From contig NZ_OY829944.1 in NCBI RefSeq assembly GCF_963556105.2, positions 124,001-188,000 of the forward strand: DNA of 64,000 bases, written 5' to 3'. The notes beneath the pieces are model-generated. The model was not told where the DNA came from and ran no database searches. It was given only the letters and a program-made list of their open reading frames with translations. Shown here piece by piece: positions 29,901 to 40,494 of this stretch (positions are counted from its first letter, which is position 1; the number at the start of each line of letters is the position of its first letter). The position numbers and the translations under genes were made by a program. Origin of the DNA: an uncultured Tolumonas sp. (GTDB lineage Bacteria; Pseudomonadota; Gammaproteobacteria; Enterobacterales; Aeromonadaceae).

Positions 29901-30523
29901 TCCGGTGATATGAGTAATGCCGGGCTGGTTTGTGCTTTAAGTTTTTCATCCAGTAACGTGGCGCTGACACGTACGGTATAGACCCCGATCACCGGCGATT
30001 GATTTGACATGGTACGGTGCACCGGCGCGGCGATATATAACCCGCGCAGTTCATCGGCGACACCAATGGCGGGATAAACGTTGGCGATACCCTTAATGGC
30101 CCGTTGCCAGTAAGGGCGATAACTGACATTGACTCCGAGCGAGCTGTAGGCGGAATTGTTATTTAAATAACCGACGACCAGACCGGTGGTATCTTCAACG
30201 ACAGCAATATCCGCATGATATTCCTGTAATACACTGACAAATTCTTGCTGCAATCGCGGGTCGTTGGCTGGGATCAAACCATCGAGTCGCTGTTTGATAC
30301 TATCGGAAACCAGCCCCATCAACACACAAGCGCCCATGACCGGGCTGCGACTGCTGATAGTTTGAATATCCAGCACGATCTGATGCACCCGCTTAGACTG
30401 TGTTTCGAGCTGTTGTTGTTCCAGCAGATGTTTTTGCAGACCGACACCCAACACCACCGCCAAAAGAGTGATGACTAACCAGATCAGAATGGGGGCGCGT
30501 TTCTCTTTCATATCACTCTTCAT
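26870..30523 (-). CDS. Tripartite hybrid sensor kinase with dCache sensor, PAS, two receivers and Hpt
   Basis: 1217 residues in the inner membrane. TM1 lies at 11-30. A periplasmic dCache-like domain (about 40-290, with SYRPYWQRA, ADELRGLYIAAPV and SPDGVVFASN) precedes TM2 (about 300-323). Then come a PAS/PAC domain (345-465), HisKA with His495 in MSHEIRTPMNAVIG and HATPase (GTGLGL at 674-679). Receiver 1 (Asp786), receiver 2 (Asp926) and a C-terminal Hpt with His1068 in AHSLKGVAANIG complete it. It can carry out a full internal phosphorelay, as BarA and ArcB do. It lacks the BarA HAMP layout, so it is not clearly BarA, although a BarA-like output to the Csr sRNAs in this window is conceivable. 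A second ATG (codon 5) has GAG at proper distance and may be the true start. Confidence 0.87.
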   Translation of the reverse strand: MKSDMKEKRAPILIWLVITLLAVVLGVGLQKHLLEQQQLETQSKRVHQIVLDIQTISSRSPVMGACVLMGLVSDSIKQRLDGLIPANDPRLQQEFVSVLQEYHADIAVVEDTTGLVVGYLNNNSAYSSLGVNVSYRPYWQRAIKGIANVYPAIGVADELRGLYIAAPVHRTMSNQSPVIGVYTVRVSATLLDEKLKAQTSPALLISPDGVVFASNRPEWILKLAAPITEPQRQQLIAGKQFKNLFRDSVPALLPLALNKKSITFEGKQYAISADTLDWADKSGQWQVVLLQDMSDWLPLWQAALLAALIIAAMSIIRWVWLLQRRMEAEAVAAAEAKQAIQQRARQHLQDLSDALPLAIFQFRSGGDEEHSRYTYASAKTREILGLSPYELQTDVRALERILLPEECSSVVSAITQAFQEHRDFDLEHRIYRHGEIRWVRVKALCNRQEEHDWIWNGYWMDITARHQQTEQLRQAKEAAESATRTKSMFLANMSHEIRTPMNAVIGLAYLALKTELSAKQRDYLNKIHQAGTSLLGIINDILDVSKIEANQLKLEHIAFNLDDVLANLSVMSSQRANEKGLELLFDIAPDIPRSLFGDPLRLGQILINLVSNAVKFTEQGYVHLRVRQQARDDDQLTLQFTIRDTGIGMTPEQTSRLFQAFTQADGSTTRRFGGTGLGLTIARHLVEQMGGTIQVKSEPNVGSEFSFAIQLTANQIMNEKRRLIPGAITGLRVLVVDDNAVACDILLAALQQLPLHAEAVTSANQAWLRLQQANQEGTPFHLLMTDWQMPEMNGIVLAQHARELPIPPRMVLVTAFSYDDIQQEAKAVGFESFLTKPISQSQVVDCLMRLFAPPQGETMAVFEHLVLPQFRQANVLLAEDNPINQQIAVEMMIASGIRTDVAANGHEAMSLLFSHEPTHYDLVFMDLQMPGLDGHEATLAIRADARFQQLPIIAMTAHALQDERERCLAEGMNDHIAKPIDPQLFYKLLSHYLVHKLSGSRQSPSSSANLQLQLDGLDSQTALQRVNGNQTLYLQLLQQFCHEQGGIPARIRDLLAQQQPTIAKPLAHSLKGVAANIGASAVSDLAAQLEKALSHSTDMAGLLVMTNQLDSALQQLCRQINTQIIPHDLQLATTTHHLQRVTDEALATLRKLIGDNDCGALDLYAQLEPGLQALIPQAELQQINNHLQAFDFDLALARLERFTLVPALATPDVQSPD

Positions 30524-30640
30524 CAGCGTGTGTGTAACCTGCGTTTCTGATACATGGGGTACATGTTAACAATCGATAATGTGAGTGTAGATGGAATAGC
30601 TGGTGAGGGGGGAACGGGAGTGAATAATTGTGAGATGATA

Positions 30641-30671
30641 ATTGCGGAGCCAATAAGAATGGCTCCGCAAT
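30641..30671. terminator. Strong hairpin after rhlE
   Basis: A 12-bp perfect stem ATTGCGGAGCCA / TGGCTCCGCAAT with a 7-nt loop sits just past the rhlE stop. No long T-run follows, so it may terminate inefficiently or protect the 3' end. Confidence 0.6.
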
Positions 30672-30682
30672 ACTGGCATAAC

Positions 30683-32152
30683 TTAGTGTTGCGGTTTGCT
30701 GTTGCGTTGACCGCCTGCCGCTGAGCGGTTGCCTTGTGGGCGACCCGCAGGCGCATGCGCCGAACGTGCCGGCTGACCGGCGCGCTGTGTACCAGCGCGG
30801 GTTGGTGAGGTTGGTTTTGCCGCACCTTCCGTCTGTCGGGCTTGATGCGCGCGTGGCTGGCCCATGTGTGGATGGTTCGGCTTGCGTTGTTCACCCTGAG
30901 AGGCGCGTGGTGAACGTGGCTGACGCGGCTCATCGTCGCGATCACCCTCAAACACTTTTGGTTTTTTCGGTTTTTTCACCGGGCGCGTCAGTTGTGCCTG
31001 CGTGGTCATCGCCACCGGATTTTGTGGTTTGAAGCCATCAAATTCTTCGCGTGGCAGAATTTGTTGGATCAGTTTTTCCACATCAACCAGCAGTGGTTGT
31101 TCATCGGCACTCACCAGTGAAATCGCATGGCCTTCCATACCGGCACGACCGGTACGACCGATCCGGTGCACGTAATCTTCGGCGATATTCGGCAGCTCGT
31201 AGTTCACGACTTGTGGCAGTTGCGCGATATCGATACCGCGTGCAGCGATGTCGGTGGCAACCAGCACACGTACCGAGCCATCTTTAAAACCTGCCAGTGC
31301 ACGGGTACGCGCACCCTGGCTTTTGTTGCCGTGGATGGCTGCGGCCTGAATACCCGCGGTTTCCAGCTGCGTCACCAGCTTATTCGCGCCATGTTTGGTG
31401 CGCATAAACACCAGCACCTGTTGCCAGTTATTGCTTTTGATCAGGTGTGTCAGCAGGGCGGGTTTACGGCCTTTATCCACCGGGCAGATGGTCTGCTTGA
31501 TGGTTTCTGCGGTGGTGTTGCGCGGTGCGACATCAATTTGTACCGGTTCATTCAGTAAGCCTTTCGCCAGTGTGCGGATCTCATCGGAGAAGGTCGCTGA
31601 GAACATCAGCGTCTGGCGATCTTTTGGCAGCATGTTGATGATTTTGCGGATATCACGGATAAAGCCCATGTCCAGCATGCGGTCGGCTTCATCTAAAATC
31701 AGCACTTCCAGTTGACGGAAATGCAGCGCGTTTTGGCTGACCAGATCGAGCAGACGACCCGGAGTGGCAACCAGCACGTCTGCGCCTTTGCGCATCGCCA
31801 GCATCTGCGGATTAATGTTCACGCCGCCGAACACCACCACTGATTTCAGCGGCAGGTATTTCCCGTAAGTGGTCACGCTTTCAGCCACCTGTGCGGCCAG
31901 CTCACGCGTAGGTGTCAGCACCAGTGCACGAACTGCATTCGAACGCGCCAGATTTCCACGCGACAGACGGTGCAACAGTGGCAGAGTGAAACCGGCCGTT
32001 TTACCGGTGCCGGTTTGTGCTGCGGCCATCACATCTTTACCGGCCATCACGGCAGGGATCGCCTGCTGTTGGATCGGTGATGGCGTGTCGTAGCCTTTCT
32101 CTTGCACGGCGCGCAGGATGAGTTCGCTTAAGCCCAGTTCAGTAAATGACAT
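30683..32152 (-). CDS. rhlE: ATP-dependent RNA helicase RhlE
   Basis: A 489-residue DEAD-box helicase. Motifs in order: Q motif [13 protein letters not shown], motif I AQTGTGKT (45-52), [22 protein letters not shown] in [29 protein letters not shown] and [12 protein letters not shown]. From about residue 380 the protein becomes a low-complexity basic tail (Lys/Pro then Arg/Gln/Ala/Gly rich), as in RhlE. It acts in ribosome assembly and RNA turnover in the cytosol. A second DEAD-box gene, dbpA, lies 88 nt upstream on the same strand with its own start. Confidence 0.93.
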   Translation of the reverse strand: MSFTELGLSELILRAVQEKGYDTPSPIQQQAIPAVMAGKDVMAAAQTGTGKTAGFTLPLLHRLSRGNLARSNAVRALVLTPTRELAAQVAESVTTYGKYLPLKSVVVFGGVNINPQMLAMRKGADVLVATPGRLLDLVSQNALHFRQLEVLILDEADRMLDMGFIRDIRKIINMLPKDRQTLMFSATFSDEIRTLAKGLLNEPVQIDVAPRNTTAETIKQTICPVDKGRKPALLTHLIKSNNWQQVLVFMRTKHGANKLVTQLETAGIQAAAIHGNKSQGARTRALAGFKDGSVRVLVATDIAARGIDIAQLPQVVNYELPNIAEDYVHRIGRTGRAGMEGHAISLVSADEQPLLVDVEKLIQQILPREEFDGFKPQNPVAMTTQAQLTRPVKKPKKPKVFEGDRDDEPRQPRSPRASQGEQRKPNHPHMGQPRAHQARQTEGAAKPTSPTRAGTQRAGQPARSAHAPAGRPQGNRSAAGGQRNSKPQH

Positions 32153-32240
32153 TAAATGGTGATTCCTGTTGTATAAAATGTGAAAGCAGCAATGCTGTTT
32201 GCATAGCTCGCAGAAGATGTAATTCGTGGGCGATAAGGCC

Positions 32241-33650
32241 TCACACCAGCTTGCGTACTCTCACTTTGCGGCCTTTAATTTTGCCGTCCTGTAGATAACC
32301 GTAGACCTTGTTGGCAATGCTGTGATGCACCGCCACATAGGCATGTAATTCTGCAATGTTGATTTTGCCGATCTGCTGGCCGTTAAAACCGGCTTCTTTG
32401 GTCAACGCACCGAGAATATCGCCGGGGCGTACTTTGCTTTTGCGGCCACCGTCGAGACACAGCGTGACCATCTCGGGTTTCATGTTGTCGGGGTTTTTCT
32501 TCAGCTCATCGAGGTTGCCCCAGACGGCACGGCTTTGCTGGTAATCTTCAATCTGTACCACACGATTGGCTTGCGAGGCGGTGGTCAGCGTCAGCGCCAG
32601 ACCGGTTTGTCCGGCACGACCGGTACGCCCGATACGATGCACATGCACTTCCGGGTCGGGTGTCAGATCGTAGTTCACCACCGCTTGTAACTCTTTGATA
32701 TCCAAGCCGCGTGCCGCCACATCGGTCGCCACCAGAATGGCACAGCTTTGGTTAGCAAAACGCACCACCACTTGGTCGCGTTCACGCTGTTCCAGATCGC
32801 CGTTCAGCGCCAGTGCGCTATAACCTTTGGCGGATAACGCATCGGCGACCTGTTGGGTCTGGTGTTTCATGTTGCAGAAGATCACTGTGGAACGTGGCTG
32901 ATAATGTTGCAGCAGTTTCAGCAGCGCAGGGAATTTGGCGTCCTGATTCGGCAGTTCAAAGAAACGCTGTTCAATTTGCACGGCACTGTGGGTGGATTCC
33001 ACACGCACGCTTAACGGATCGCGTTGAAATTCCGCACTCAGGCGTTGAATGTCTTCCGGGTAAGTGGCGGAGAACAGCAAAGTCTGACGCTGACGTGGGC
33101 AAACTTTGGCGATTTCGCGCATGGCATCGGCAAAACCCATATCCAGCATACGGTCGGCTTCATCCAATACCCAGGTTTTCAGGCTGGCCAGACTCAAGCT
33201 TTCTTTATCTAAGTGCTTTTGCACGCGGCCCGGGGTGCCGACCACGATATGCGCGCCCTGTTCCAGCGAGCTGAATTGCGGGCCAATCGGCATGCCGCCA
33301 CACAGCGTTAAGACTTTAACGTTCGGAATGAGACGTGCCAGACGGCGGATCTCACCGGCGACCTGATCGGCCAACTCGCGGGTTGGGCACAGCACCAAGC
33401 CTTGTACGTTCAGCGATTTCACATCCAACGCTTGCAGTAAACCGAGCGCAAAGGCGGCGGTTTTACCACTGCCGGTTTTGGCTTGTGCCAGCACATCTTT
33501 ACCTTGTAACACTGCAGGCAGACTTTGCGCCTGAATCGCGGTCATTTCGCTGTAACCCAGCGCGGTGAGATTTTCCAACAATGCAGGTTGCAGAGTTAAT
33601 TGCGCAAACGCAGACGATGCCGCAGTTGCAGCCGAATTTGTATCAGACAT
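32241..33650 (-). CDS. dbpA: ATP-dependent RNA helicase DbpA
   Basis: A DEAD-box helicase of 469 residues specific for 23S rRNA helix 92. Besides the core motifs ([54 protein letters not shown]) it has the C-terminal RNA-binding domain of DbpA ([14 protein letters not shown]...VRVRKL, about 395-469). An ATG 84 nt further upstream is in frame, but AGGA 6 nt before the ATG at 33650 and the family N-terminus argue for this start. The gene is last before the divergent glpR region. Confidence 0.92.
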   Translation of the reverse strand: MSDTNSAATAASSAFAQLTLQPALLENLTALGYSEMTAIQAQSLPAVLQGKDVLAQAKTGSGKTAAFALGLLQALDVKSLNVQGLVLCPTRELADQVAGEIRRLARLIPNVKVLTLCGGMPIGPQFSSLEQGAHIVVGTPGRVQKHLDKESLSLASLKTWVLDEADRMLDMGFADAMREIAKVCPRQRQTLLFSATYPEDIQRLSAEFQRDPLSVRVESTHSAVQIEQRFFELPNQDAKFPALLKLLQHYQPRSTVIFCNMKHQTQQVADALSAKGYSALALNGDLEQRERDQVVVRFANQSCAILVATDVAARGLDIKELQAVVNYDLTPDPEVHVHRIGRTGRAGQTGLALTLTTASQANRVVQIEDYQQSRAVWGNLDELKKNPDNMKPEMVTLCLDGGRKSKVRPGDILGALTKEAGFNGQQIGKINIAELHAYVAVHHSIANKVYGYLQDGKIKGRKVRVRKLV

Positions 33651-33893
33651 GACTAATCCTGAATTAAACCAATAACAAGACCGCCGAACAGGCGAAACGG
33701 GTGTCGGACGCAGGACATCGCAGCAAAGCAGCAACGAATGTCGGGGAAATTTGTACCGGTTTCAGGCCGCAGCATCTGAGCAAACGTCAAATGGCGAAAT
33801 GGAAGGTGAAAACGTGCAAACAACGCATCAAACGGCGCGTAGCTTAAGGGAAGGCGCGCTGCATTGCAAACCGCGCAGTGCGGAACGTGATTT

Positions 33894-33913
33894 TATTTTC
33901 GCCAGCGAAAAAT
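33894..33913. promoter_or_regulatory. Candidate GlpR operator ahead of glpR
   Basis: TATTTTCGCCAGCGAAAAAT is a near-perfect dyad. Both half-sites match the E. coli GlpR consensus half-sites closely (as I recall it); the 4-bp centre is CCAG rather than A/T. It lies 80 bp before the glpR ATG, suggesting autoregulation. Confidence 0.55.
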
Positions 33914-33993
33914 ACCGCTAACATACGAAGAGCAAATTTTCGTTTACGGTGATATTCGCCGCAATGGCTGATAGTTGCGCGCAGGGAGTGAGC

Positions 33994-34755
33994 ATGAAGC
34001 AGAGTCAACGACATCAAAAAATTCTCAACCTGCTGGATCTGCACGGGTTTGTTTCCACCGAAGAGATGGTGGCGCAGTTTGATGTCAGCCCGCAGACAAT
34101 CCGTCGTGATCTGAATGAACTGGCGGAACAAGAGAAAATCATCCGACATCATGGTGGCGCGGCCTTGCCGACTTCCAGCACCAGCAACACCGCCTACAGC
34201 ACCCGCAAAGTGCTGCAATTGACGGAAAAAGAACGCATTGCCGCGCAAGTGGCAGCGCGCATTCCCGATGGTGCTTCGCTGTTTATTGATATCGGCACCA
34301 CCACCGAGGCAATTGCCCGTGCGCTGCTCAAGCATAAAGACTTACGAGTGGTCACCAATAACCTCAACGTAGCGATGACGCTGACGGAAAAAGATGACTT
34401 TAAGGTCATCATCGCGGGTGGTGAGATTCGTAATCGCGATGGCGGCATTATCGGCGAGGCAACGCGTGATTTTATCGGTCAGTTCCGTATGGATTTTGGC
34501 ATCATCGGTATCTCCGGCATTGATATGACCGGTGCGCTGCTCGATTTCGATTATCAGGAAGTGCGGGTGGCACAGTCGATCATTCAACACTCCCGCCAGG
34601 TGTTTTTGGCCACTGATCACACCAAGATTGGCCGCAACGCGATGGTGAATTTAGGCAATATCAGCCAGGTCGATGTGCTGTTTACCGACCAGCAACCACC
34701 GGAAGAGATTGTGCGCATCATGCAGCAAGGGCAGGTGGAGTGTTGTATTTGCTAA
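33994..34755 (+). CDS. glpR: Glycerol-3-phosphate regulon repressor GlpR
   Basis: 253 residues (E. coli 252), a DeoR-family repressor. The N-terminal HTH contains VSTEEMVAQFDVSPQTIRRDLNELAEQ followed by RHHGGAALP. The sugar-phosphate-binding DeoRC domain has DIGTTTEA, VVTNNLNVA, GGEIRNRDGGIIGEAT and GISGID. The effector is glycerol-3-phosphate. GGGAG 6 nt before 33994 supports this start over an in-frame ATG at 33949. Genes glpD, glpK and glpF follow on the opposite strand, and GlpR-type operators are visible before glpD and glpR. Confidence 0.95.
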   Translation: MKQSQRHQKILNLLDLHGFVSTEEMVAQFDVSPQTIRRDLNELAEQEKIIRHHGGAALPTSSTSNTAYSTRKVLQLTEKERIAAQVAARIPDGASLFIDIGTTTEAIARALLKHKDLRVVTNNLNVAMTLTEKDDFKVIIAGGEIRNRDGGIIGEATRDFIGQFRMDFGIIGISGIDMTGALLDFDYQEVRVAQSIIQHSRQVFLATDHTKIGRNAMVNLGNISQVDVLFTDQQPPEEIVRIMQQGQVECCIC

Positions 34756-34850
34756 TCCGCATGAGATAGTGGATCTGGATACTGAAAGTGAGGACGAAGG
34801 AACCATTTTGACGACCCTCCGATCGTTTTTGCCTTACGAACGTCGGTCAA

Positions 34851-34938
34851 AGGCTCCACTCTGCCAACACGTCGTAAACCCATCCATGGGGACTCCGCCG
34901 CGTCATCCTTGACGCGGAGGGTTGTCGGACTGGAGCCT
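34851..34938. other. Structured palindromic element between glpR and glpD
   Basis: In the 224-bp gap between the convergent ends of glpR and glpD, nested complementary arms enclose an 88-bp unit. They are AGGCTCCA (34851) with TGGAGCCT (34931), AACCC (34877) with GGGTT (34919) and CTCCGCCGCGTCA (34893) with TGACGCGGAG (34910). A CCATCCATGG palindrome lies inside. This could be a long terminator, a structured RNA or a mobile palindromic repeat. No T-run follows on either strand. Confidence 0.5.
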
Positions 34939-34979
34939 CTGCCCGTGTTCTATGATAGTTCTGGCCGAAGTATCAGCAT

Positions 34980-36521
34980 TTAGGCAGCCGATGTTTCTTC
35001 GATGTTCTCTTTTACTTGTGTTACTGGTTTACCAATCCGAGTTGCCATGCGTTGTGCCACATAGGCCTTGAGCTGGGCTTTTGCTTCATCATCCAGCGTT
35101 AAGCCAAGTTTAGTGCGGCGCCACAAAATATCTTCCACGGTGCAGGCCCATTCCTGCTCGATTAAATAATCGACCTCTTCGACACACAAGTCATGACCAA
35201 AACTGACCGTTAATTCAGCCGGCAACCAACTCGCGGCGAGGCTGCCGTAGCAACTGGCGATCCGGCGGGCGGTGGCGGCATTCAGCCAATGTGCCTGCTT
35301 GCGATAGCGCTGGGTTAAATGCAGCACGTTGCCTTCAAACTCAGCACCTGGCAACTTACTGCTGGCAGTCCAGTCTTCCCTGGCTTGTGGGAAATAGGGC
35401 GCCAGTTTATGGCAGGCCGCTTGCGCCAGTTTACGGTAGGTCGTCAGTTTACCGCCAAACACCGATAACAGCGGCGCTTTACCCTGTTCGTCGGCCAGCT
35501 CCAGCGTGTAATCGCGGGTGACGGCTTGCGGTGAGCTCGATTCATCATCACACAGTGGGCGCACGCCGGAATAACTCCACACAACATCCGCAGGTGCGAT
35601 CTGATGGATGAAATGTTTATTCACCACATCACACAGATACTGCACTTCCTCAGCATTAATTTTCACTGCACGCAGATCGCCGGTGTATTCCAGATCAGTG
35701 GTGCCAATCAGGGAAAAATGCTGCTGATACGGAATGACAAACACGATGCGCTTATCTTCATTTTGCAGAATGTAAGCCTCTTCGCGCTCATGAATCCGCG
35801 GCACGATAATGTGACTGCCTTTCACCAAGCGGATATTCCGCGGCGATTTCAGCGCCATGGTTTCATCAAACAACCGTTTCACCCACGGGCCGGTGGCATT
35901 CACCAATGCATCGGCGGTGACGTCGAAAGTCTGGCCGTTGAGTTGATCTTGCAGAGTCAGTTTCCAATGTGTTTGTTCGCGCACTGCTTTGATACAGGCA
36001 GTGCGGGTGTCTACGCGTGCACCATGGTTGCGTGCTTGCATGGCATTCAGCACCACTAATCGCGCATCATCGACCCAGGCATCGGAATATTCAAAGCCCT
36101 TCACCAGATGTGGCTGCACACCATCATTGGGTGAGAATTTGATACTGCTGCAGGCCGGTAAAGTGACACGTTTGGCCAGATGGTCATACAGGAACAAACC
36201 CGCGCGGATCATCCATGCCGGGCGCAGGTGAGGGCGGTGAGGCAGGCGAAAACGCATTGGATGGGCAATATGCGGTGCCATACGCAGCAAGGTTTCCCGT
36301 TCCGCCAGTGCCTCTTTGACCAACCGGAATTCGTAATGTTCCAGATAACGCAAACCACCGTGGATCAATTTGCTGGAAGCTGAAGACGTGGCGCTGGCCA
36401 GATCGTCCGCTTCGAACAGCGCCACCGCCAGCCCGCGACCAGCAGCATCGGCAGCAATGCCGGTGCCATTGATCCCGCCACCAATGACAACCAAATCGTA
36501 ATGCGGAATGGTGTTCATCAT
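34980..36521 (-). CDS. glpD: Aerobic glycerol-3-phosphate dehydrogenase GlpD
   Basis: About 513 residues (E. coli 501). This FAD-dependent inner-membrane-associated enzyme oxidises glycerol-3-phosphate to DHAP and reduces quinone. The Rossmann FAD motif VVIGGGINGTGIAADAAGRG is at the N-terminus. It is followed by SSASSKLIHGGLRYLEHYEFRLV, HIAHPMRFRLPHRPHLRPAWMIR, NATGPWVK, ILQNEDKRIVFVIP and the GVRPLCDDESSSPQ and GGKLTTYRKLA blocks. Tandem ATGs at 36521 and 36518 follow a GGAG 8 nt upstream; a longer frame from 36557 lacks such a site. A strong GlpR operator lies 40 bp upstream. Confidence 0.95.
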   Translation of the reverse strand: MMNTIPHYDLVVIGGGINGTGIAADAAGRGLAVALFEADDLASATSSASSKLIHGGLRYLEHYEFRLVKEALAERETLLRMAPHIAHPMRFRLPHRPHLRPAWMIRAGLFLYDHLAKRVTLPACSSIKFSPNDGVQPHLVKGFEYSDAWVDDARLVVLNAMQARNHGARVDTRTACIKAVREQTHWKLTLQDQLNGQTFDVTADALVNATGPWVKRLFDETMALKSPRNIRLVKGSHIIVPRIHEREEAYILQNEDKRIVFVIPYQQHFSLIGTTDLEYTGDLRAVKINAEEVQYLCDVVNKHFIHQIAPADVVWSYSGVRPLCDDESSSPQAVTRDYTLELADEQGKAPLLSVFGGKLTTYRKLAQAACHKLAPYFPQAREDWTASSKLPGAEFEGNVLHLTQRYRKQAHWLNAATARRIASCYGSLAASWLPAELTVSFGHDLCVEEVDYLIEQEWACTVEDILWRRTKLGLTLDDEAKAQLKAYVAQRMATRIGKPVTQVKENIEETSAA

Positions 36522-36560
36522 AAAATGTGCTCCAGCCTTTTGCTCGAATAAAAACATATT

Positions 36561-36580
36561 AATGTTCGTTATCGAAAATA
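36561..36580. promoter_or_regulatory. GlpR operator upstream of glpD
   Basis: AATGTTCGTTATCGAAAATA agrees at every position with the E. coli GlpR consensus as I recall it (WATKYTCGWWAWCGAMWATW). A further TATCGAGCG half-site follows. It lies 40 bp before the glpD start in the glpK-glpD gap. Confidence 0.8.
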
Positions 36581-36690
36581 TAGAACAATATCGAGCGTTA
36601 ATGTGACGAAAATGTGATCAATAGATGAAAAAATGATTCACTATTGTCGAACTGAGCAAACTCACAATCGCAAGTCTGCTCAAACATGGC

Positions 36691-38196
<1,506 letters not shown>

Positions 38197-38209
38197 TTAT
38201 TGTGTGCAC

Positions 38210-39055
38210 TCAGATCTGAGCGGCAGTCTTCACTGTATCGGCGGATTGGGTTTTCAGCGCCCGATTGGCGGGCAGGCAAGGTGCGAGTAGTTTGATATAG
38301 ATGGCGGCACCCAGTTGTGCGCCAAGGATCGGGCCGACAATCGGTACCCAGAAATAGGGATTAGCACGGCCACCAGTCAGTGCGATATCACCCCAACCGG
38401 CTAAAAAAGCGAACAATTTCGGGCCCAGATCGCGGGCTGGATTCATGGCAAAACCCGTGAGCGGGCCGAGTGATGCGCCGATCACGGCAATCAGAATGCC
38501 AATCAGCAAAGCTGCGGCAAACCCTTTTGGTGCGCCATTTTGTTCATCGGTTAACGCCAGAATGCTCATCATCAATACAGTGGTGATCACCAGCTCAACG
38601 GTCAACGCCTGATAGTTATTCAGCAGAGCATGTGGGTAGGTCGAAAAGATGCCGGCAGTGCCTAAACTTTCCAGCGAACCGCGCACGATATGGTGAATGC
38701 TTTCCCATTGCGTAAACAGATTGCTATAGAGGAAATACACCAGCGCGGCCGCACAGAAGGCGCCGGCTAGTTGGGCCAGAATAAACGGTAATACTTTGCG
38801 TTTCTCAAAGCCTTTCCACACCATGAGTGCCAGCGTCACCGCCGGGTTCAGATGTGCACCGGAGATCCCGCCAGTCACAAAAATAGCAATCGACACACCA
38901 AATCCCCAGGTCAGTGAGATTTCCCATTGTCCGAAATTGGCACCGGCCAGTATCAGTGCCGCGACACAACCGACGCCGAAAAATATCAGTAAACCTGTTC
39001 CTATAAACTCAGCTAGGCATTCGCCAGTCAGAGTCGGTGTTGCTTGTTTATTCAT
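38210..39055 (-). CDS. glpF: Glycerol uptake facilitator GlpF
   Basis: 281 residues (E. coli 281), an inner-membrane aquaglyceroporin with six transmembrane helices and two half-helices. Both pore motifs are visible: GISGAHLNPAVTLA (about 64-77) and GFAMNPARDLGPK (about 205-217). The Asp after the second NPAR is the glycerol-channel signature. It is first in the glpF-glpK operon. The 249-bp upstream region has GlpR-like half-sites (AATGCTCG near 39170) but no full dyad of the quality seen before glpD. Confidence 0.95.
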   Translation of the reverse strand: MNKQATPTLTGECLAEFIGTGLLIFFGVGCVAALILAGANFGQWEISLTWGFGVSIAIFVTGGISGAHLNPAVTLALMVWKGFEKRKVLPFILAQLAGAFCAAALVYFLYSNLFTQWESIHHIVRGSLESLGTAGIFSTYPHALLNNYQALTVELVITTVLMMSILALTDEQNGAPKGFAAALLIGILIAVIGASLGPLTGFAMNPARDLGPKLFAFLAGWGDIALTGGRANPYFWVPIVGPILGAQLGAAIYIKLLAPCLPANRALKTQSADTVKTAAQI

Positions 39056-39304
39056 CGTGCTGCCCTTAATTGTTTTCGTAACATTACTGTCTCATGCGGT
39101 AAACAAATTATTAACAATTCCTTCGATCAGGAACATACATTCGTTCTTAATGTTTGATCTCGCGCATAAAAATGCTCGAATTGGTTCGTTTTGCTAAAAA
39201 TGAACAACAGCGAAGCACTTTTTACTGCTGCTGATATTCATTCGGGTTGTTTTTTGGTGAATTTATGGTCGTTTGGCTTCAGTTAGGTGGGTTTAGTGCG
39301 TGAG

Positions 39305-39460
39305 CTATAACATCAGGCCAAAGAAAATAACCATCATTCCTGTGCCAGCAATGATCCAGTAATAGCCTTTACGCCCTTGATAGAGAGAAATTCGGTAGTA
39401 AGAAAGATAGATCGTCCAGCCGAGCGCTAGCAAAAAGGGAAGCAGGAATAATCGCGCCAT
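39305..39460 (-). CDS. Small membrane protein, 51 residues (unknown)
   Basis: A short minus-strand frame with ATG at 39460, GAGAG 5 nt upstream, and TAG stop at 39305. The product starts MARLFLLPFLLALGWTIYLS, has a central basic loop (YRISLYQGRKGYYW), then a second hydrophobic stretch IIAGTGMMVIFFGLML. It is thus a predicted two-helix inner-membrane hairpin protein. It stands alone between glpF and the divergent quinone oxidoreductase gene, 53 nt from the latter. I do not recognise a family. The clean start, ribosome site and two-helix pattern argue it is real. Confidence 0.65.
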   Translation of the reverse strand: MARLFLLPFLLALGWTIYLSYYRISLYQGRKGYYWIIAGTGMMVIFFGLML

Positions 39461-39513
39461 GATGGCTCTCTTGTTATGCTGCAGATATCTTTGATGGTAG
39501 TAAGGGATCTCCG

Positions 39514-40458
39514 ATGGCTCAACTGCAAATCACCCGTTTTGGCGGGGTAGAGGTGTTACAACTAGCAAATCAGGAACTTACCGCACCCGCATCTGGCGAA
39601 GTGCTGCTCGACGTAATCTATGCCGCAGTCAATCCGGTCGATGCGAAAACTCGTGCTGGTCTTGGTTGGGCGGCTGCGCAACATAAAGATGACCTGCCGT
39701 GGACGCCGGGTTTTGATGTGTGTGGCCTGGTGCAGGCGGTGGGGGCGAGCGTCACTGATTTCGCAGTGGGCCAACGCGTCTGCGGTATGGTATTCCGTGG
39801 CGGTGCGTATGCGTCACATCTGCTCGCGTTAGCCGACGACTTACTGCCAGTGCCGGAAACTATCTCCTCGGAACAAGCTGCGGCATTACCGTTGGCCGGG
39901 CTGACTGCATGGCAAGGGTTATTTGAACATGGTCAGTTGCAAGCCGGTGAAACGGTGCTGATTTCTGCTGCCGCGGGTGGCGTGGGCCATATTGCGGTGC
40001 AGCTTGCCAAACAAGCTGGTGCTAAAGTGATTGCCAGTGCCTCCGCCAGTAATCACGCCTTTTTACGGGAACTGGGTGCCGATCAGGTAGTGGATTATCA
40101 CGACAGTGACGCTATGGCGGCACTCAAAGGCCAGCTTGATTTGGTGTTTGATCTGGTGGGGTTTGACAGTGGCTTGTCAGCGTTAGCGTTATTAAAAGCC
40201 GGTGGTCGCCAAGTCACGGTACCGACCGTCACTGCGCCGCAGATTAAAGAGGCGGCGGCCGCACAAGATAAAACCGCACTGGGCATGATGGTACACCCTG
40301 ATCGTTCCGCATTAGCGACCTTATTGGAAAAATGCGCAGCCGGCGATCTGCAGGTGCATATCAGTACTATTTACCCACTAAGCGAAGGTGCAAACGCGCA
40401 TTTGGCGATTGAAAGCGGGCGCACCCGCGGCAAGCTGCTGCTCAATCCGCGCAATTAG
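39514..40458 (+). CDS. NADPH:quinone reductase / zinc-type alcohol dehydrogenase-like oxidoreductase
   Basis: A 314-residue medium-chain dehydrogenase/reductase. The N-terminal GroES-like domain (PASGEVLLDVIYAAVNPVDAK, PGFDVCGLVQAVG) lacks the catalytic zinc cysteines. The Rossmann domain has the GETVLISAAAGGVGHIAVQLAKQAGA dinucleotide motif (about 147-172), typical of quinone oxidoreductases. It likely reduces quinones or enones with NADPH in the cytosol. Followed 36 nt later by the phosphatase gene, probably co-transcribed. Confidence 0.87.
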   Translation: MAQLQITRFGGVEVLQLANQELTAPASGEVLLDVIYAAVNPVDAKTRAGLGWAAAQHKDDLPWTPGFDVCGLVQAVGASVTDFAVGQRVCGMVFRGGAYASHLLALADDLLPVPETISSEQAAALPLAGLTAWQGLFEHGQLQAGETVLISAAAGGVGHIAVQLAKQAGAKVIASASASNHAFLRELGADQVVDYHDSDAMAALKGQLDLVFDLVGFDSGLSALALLKAGGRQVTVPTVTAPQIKEAAAAQDKTALGMMVHPDRSALATLLEKCAAGDLQVHISTIYPLSEGANAHLAIESGRTRGKLLLNPRN

Positions 40459-40494
40459 ATGCGTGTTGTGAAGGGAAAAAATTAGGAGAATTCG

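Noticed and set aside
26870..30523. Identification of the tripartite kinase as BarA
   Set aside because: Domain order is similar, but the periplasmic part is a dCache-type domain, a PAS precedes HisKA and no HAMP is evident. The presence of Csr sRNAs is not enough to name it.
39056..39304. Full GlpR and CRP sites upstream of glpF
   Set aside because: Only half-sites (AATGCTCG, TTTGATC) could be found; a complete dyad is absent.
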